A stretch of DNA of 19,305 bases, taken from positions 1 to 19,305 of the forward strand of contig JALUAR010000084.1 of NCBI GenBank assembly GCA_027050975.1, read 5' to 3'. Positions 17,611-19,305 of the stretch are shown here, piece after piece. Under the pieces are notes generated by a model. The model was not told the DNA's origin and searched no databases. It saw only the letters and a list, made by a program, of their open reading frames with translations. Every line of letters begins with the position of its first letter. Position 1 is the first letter of the stretch. The stretch is from Thermodesulfovibrio sp. (GTDB lineage Bacteria > Nitrospirota > Thermodesulfovibrionia > Thermodesulfovibrionales > JdFR-85). The position numbers were made by a program, and so were the translations under genes.

Positions 17611-18153
17611 ATGTGGTTTCATGAAGCAAAGAGAATATATGTGGTTCCGATTGGTAAGATCCAGTGGTGGCTCCTGACGGAGATAAAGGATCACGTCCAG
17701 GCGACTTTTGGAAAGGAGACCGTAATTGCTGAAGAGATATCAATGCCTATGGAGCTTGTTAACAAGGCAAGGGGACAGATACACTCCACAAAGCTGATCG
17801 AATTGCTTATAAGGCAAAATCATGACGGCATGGCTCTCAGTGTAATAGATTATGATCTGTATGTTCCAGGGCTTAACTTTGTCTTCGGAGAGGCTGATCC
17901 ATCAGAAGGGATGGCAGTGATATCGATTACAAGATTGAAGAACGAGTTCTACGGTGGAGAGATTGATCAGGCCCTGTTACTTGAAAGAGCCCTGAAGGAG
18001 GCTGTCCATGAGATTGGCCATCTCTACGGATTACGACACTGCCCTGATCCGAAGTGTGTAATGCATTTTTCCAACTCCATAACTGATACGGATATCAAAA
18101 CAAAAGAGTTCTGCTCCCTCTGCAGGAGCATGCTTGAAAGTGTTGAAGGCTGA
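17611..18153 (+). CDS. amzA: Archaemetzincin family zinc metalloprotease (M54)
   Basis: The 180-residue protein has the full archaemetzincin signature. H133-E-I-G-H137 with H143 as third ligand forms the catalytic zinc site and E134 is the general base. C144, C149, C168 and C171 (FCSLC) form the second, structural zinc site, and M151 is the Met-turn. The start region RIYVVPIG and the ANFVFGEAD-like segment (NFVFGEAD, 89-96) also fit. No signal peptide is present, so it acts in the cytoplasm. The family is common in archaea and patchy in bacteria, and its substrates are unknown. AAGGAG (17596-17601) supports ATG 17611. Confidence 0.93.
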   Translation: MWFHEAKRIYVVPIGKIQWWLLTEIKDHVQATFGKETVIAEEISMPMELVNKARGQIHSTKLIELLIRQNHDGMALSVIDYDLYVPGLNFVFGEADPSEGMAVISITRLKNEFYGGEIDQALLLERALKEAVHEIGHLYGLRHCPDPKCVMHFSNSITDTDIKTKEFCSLCRSMLESVEG

Positions 18154-18182
18154 CATCTCAAAGATAATAAGAAAGCAGAGTT

Positions 18183-18235
18183 TGTTCATAAAATATAATT
18201 GTTCATTATTATTGAACATATAAAAAGTTTGAACA
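18183..18235. repeat. Four TGTTCA/TGAACA half-sites in symmetric array
   Basis: TGTTCA occurs at 18183-18188 and 18200-18205, and its complement TGAACA at 18213-18218 and 18230-18235. Both pairs are centred on the same base (18209), with steps of 17, 13 and 17 nt. The inner pair is a hairpin with the 7-nt loop TTATTAT. This looks like a two-dimer operator, lying 118 nt upstream of the HEPN start. Confidence 0.55.
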
Positions 18236-18273
18236 CTTATTGATCATGTATTCTTTTGGAGGGAGAATTAAGA

Positions 18274-18291
18274 AGGTTAACACGTTAACCT
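18274..18291. repeat. 18-bp palindrome upstream of the HEPN/MNT pair
   Basis: AGGTTAAC (18274-18281) and GTTAACCT (18284-18291) are perfect inverted repeats separated by AC. It lies 24 nt upstream of the putative -35. It may be an operator for the toxin-antitoxin-like pair. Confidence 0.5.
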
Positions 18292-18314
18292 CTCTGCGAA
18301 TCTGCAAAATAGGA

Positions 18315-18345
18315 TTGGCAGGTGGGATATCTTGTGTATTATAAT
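18315..18345 (+). promoter_or_regulatory. Candidate promoter of the HEPN gene
   Basis: A consensus -10 TATAAT (18340-18345) has TTGGCA (18315-18320) 19 bp upstream, a good match at a slightly long distance. The predicted start of transcription would fall at about 18352-18353, on the ATG itself. Confidence 0.4.
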
Positions 18346-18352
18346 ACGTATT

Positions 18353-18688
18353 ATGAGAAAAGACACAGAAAATTTTCTGCTTTCAGCGGAATATGATTTA
18401 ACAACTGCAAAGTATATGTTGGATACAAAAAGGTATGTATATGTTGTGTTTATGTGTCACATGGCAATAGAAAAGACTTTAAAAGCAATTATTGCTGAAA
18501 AACTCAATAAAGTTCCACCCAAAACTCATAATCTTTTATATCTGATCAAACTTGCTGATTTAGATATTCCACAAGAACACTTTGATTTTATGGCAAAAAT
18601 AAACAACGCAAGCGTGGTAACAAGATACCCTGAAGATTTTAATAATCTTATAAGAAGCTATCCTGAAGAAATGCCAGAGAATATCTAA
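18353..18688 (+). CDS. HEPN-domain protein, C-terminus lost by frameshift
   Basis: The 111-residue product starts MRKDTENFLLSAEYDLTTAK. It has the family core CHMAIEKTLKAII followed by PPKTHNLLYLI and TRYPEDFNNLI, as in small HEPN proteins paired with minimal nucleotidyltransferases. In this class the HEPN protein can be an RNase toxin, but no R-x4-6-H catalytic motif is visible. The frame stops at TAA 18686-18688, about 20 residues earlier than relatives. The expected tail (AREYLRNTEKVIQWLKQN and on) is encoded in the adjacent frame. ATG 18353 fits the usual N-terminus but has no Shine-Dalgarno. An in-frame TTG at 18332, with AGGTGGG upstream, is an alternative start. The gene may be inactive. 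Confidence 0.75.
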   Translation: MRKDTENFLLSAEYDLTTAKYMLDTKRYVYVVFMCHMAIEKTLKAIIAEKLNKVPPKTHNLLYLIKLADLDIPQEHFDFMAKINNASVVTRYPEDFNNLIRSYPEEMPENI

Positions 18689-18747
18689 GAAACACAGAAA
18701 AGGTGATCCAATGGTTAAAACAAAACAAGAAATTAAAACAATTATAG
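18670..18747 (+). pseudogene. Out-of-frame C-terminus of the HEPN gene
   Basis: In the frame one base back, 18670-18744 reads NAREYLRNTEKVIQWLKQN and a further KKLKQL, ending at TAG 18745-18747. This is what the C-terminal helix of small HEPN proteins looks like. Adding one A to the run 18669-18671 would join it to the main frame and give a 131-residue protein from ATG 18353. The repaired gene would overlap the start of the nucleotidyltransferase gene (18711) by 37 nt. Confidence 0.65.
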
Positions 18748-19016
18748 AAAGATATAAGGAAGAGTTAAAAAAGCTCGGTATAACCCCTTCAAGGGTTATC
18801 CTTTATGGTTCATATGCAAAAGGCAACCCGCGGGAAGACAGTGATATTGATCTTATAGTTATTTCAGATGACTTTAAGCCCTTAAATCTCAGGGAACGGC
18901 TTGAAGTTTTAGGGCTTGCAGCAGGTAGAGTCTTTGAACCTATAGAGGCTATAGGTTATACAGAAGAGGAGCTAAAAGATATTAAGGGGACATTTCTTGA
19001 GGAAATATTGAAATAG
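18711..19016 (+). CDS. Minimal nucleotidyltransferase (MNT), HEPN partner/antitoxin
   Basis: The 101-residue protein has the nucleotidyltransferase signature GSYAKG (residues 33-38) followed by DSDIDL, with D45 and D47 as metal-binding acidic residues. The length is normal for MNT proteins. In characterised HEPN/MNT modules the MNT protein neutralises the HEPN partner, in some cases by adding AMP to it; that activity is an inference here. AAGGTG (18700-18705) lies 5 nt before ATG 18711, so the start is well supported. The active-site residues are intact although the HEPN partner is frameshifted. The gene is AT-rich compared with the ribosomal and polymerase genes. Confidence 0.85.
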   Translation: MVKTKQEIKTIIERYKEELKKLGITPSRVILYGSYAKGNPREDSDIDLIVISDDFKPLNLRERLEVLGLAAGRVFEPIEAIGYTEEELKDIKGTFLEEILK

Positions 19017-19020
19017 TGCT

Positions 19021-19218
19021 TTGCGAATTTTCTTTTTCTCCGCTCCTGCCTTAAAATTCTTACCCTTTAAGCCTGGCAGCAAAGCAGAGGTAATAATTCT
19101 CCCTTCTGAGGAAAAAGATATTTTTAGTTATTCAGACGAGTTAGTCAAGCACCTCGACCAAAGGTCTGGACTTTCGGTAAGGAGCATTGTAAATAGAATA
19201 CAAGTAGCCAACCGCTGA
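19021..19218 (+). CDS. Unrecognised short open frame (possible remnant)
   Basis: A TTG-started frame of 65 codons follows the MNT stop by 4 nt. I do not recognise the product. It is Phe-rich at its start and then contains KAEVIILPSEEKDIFSYSDE and a basic C-terminus. There is no good ribosome-binding site, and the TTG is chosen only because it opens the frame. It may be a gene remnant or chance. The 87 nt after it show no feature I can support beyond an isolated TATAAT at 19240-19245. Confidence 0.2.
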   Translation: MRIFFFSAPALKFLPFKPGSKAEVIILPSEEKDIFSYSDELVKHLDQRSGLSVRSIVNRIQVANR

Positions 19219-19305
19219 TGAAGTTGTTTTAAGCTACTGTATAATTCGTGTGTGATACATAAGCAGAATAAGAAAATTCATTTTGGCTTAATTGTTGTTA
19301 TTAAT

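Noticed and set aside
18665..18675. Programmed -1 frameshift site in HEPN
   Set aside because: There is no classic X-XXY-YYZ heptamer and no obvious downstream stem. Loss of a base in the A-run is simpler, though slippage is not fully excluded.
18686..18688. Selenocysteine or read-through explanation for the short HEPN protein
   Set aside because: The stop is TAA, not TGA, and the matching tail is in a different frame, so stop-codon recoding does not explain it.
19224..19245. Promoter TTGTTT ... TATAAT at the window end
   Set aside because: The spacer is only 10 bp and no other -35 fits, so the TATAAT is probably chance in AT-rich DNA.

Overview
The window carries the bacterial EF-Tu / translation / RNA polymerase locus, followed by accessory genes. 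Present are the RNA polymerase beta and beta-prime genes, SecE, NusG and ribosomal proteins in bacterial order. KdsB indicates Kdo-containing lipopolysaccharide, so the cell is Gram-negative. A CooC-type ATPase, SelB and an AmmeMemoRadiSam-type radical SAM enzyme fit an anaerobe. From the protein sequences my best guess is a Nitrospirota (Thermodesulfovibrio-like) or deltaproteobacterium-like lineage. This is an impression, not a database result.

Layout. Positions 1-364: 3' end of tuf, then rpmG (L33) and tRNA-Trp, with the rpmG stop codon overlapping the tRNA by 2 nt. A strong terminator hairpin and a second, weaker one follow. Positions 541-1259: secE and nusG. Positions 1392-3786: rplK, rplA, an L10-type mRNA leader, rplJ (which must start at a CTG codon) and rplL. 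Positions 3799-11925: a stem-loop, then rpoB and rpoC 3 nt apart (rpoC starts with TTG). Positions 11932-12699: a CooC-like ATPase 6 nt after rpoC, so apparently part of the RNA polymerase transcription unit.

Positions 12785-13582 hold a compact metal- or thiol-response unit. A MerR regulator has three cysteines spaced as in mercury MerR. A small Cys-rich thioredoxin-fold protein follows. Each gene has its own near-identical MerR-type promoter with a 20-bp spacer. No mercuric reductase or transporter is present. Positions 13808-16491: selB and kdsB, 5 nt apart. Positions 16488-17498 (minus strand): a radical SAM enzyme that converges on kdsB with a 4-bp overlap. It is divergent from an archaemetzincin (17611-18153), with a 9-bp inverted repeat in the shared intergenic region.

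From about 18154 the DNA looks clearly AT-richer. It holds a symmetric set of four TGTTCA/TGAACA half-sites, an 18-bp palindrome and a HEPN/MNT (minimal nucleotidyltransferase) toxin-antitoxin-like pair. The HEPN gene appears to have lost one A in an A-run, and its missing C-terminus is readable in the neighbouring frame. An unrecognised short frame ends the window.

The strongest candidates for something undescribed are the two-gene MerR/thioredoxin-fold unit with duplicated operators, the CooC-like gene attached to rpoBC, and the radical SAM / archaemetzincin divergent pair. The CTG start of rplJ and the tRNA-Trp/rpmG overlap are unusual expression features of core genes. No CRISPR array, insertion sequence or rRNA was seen.
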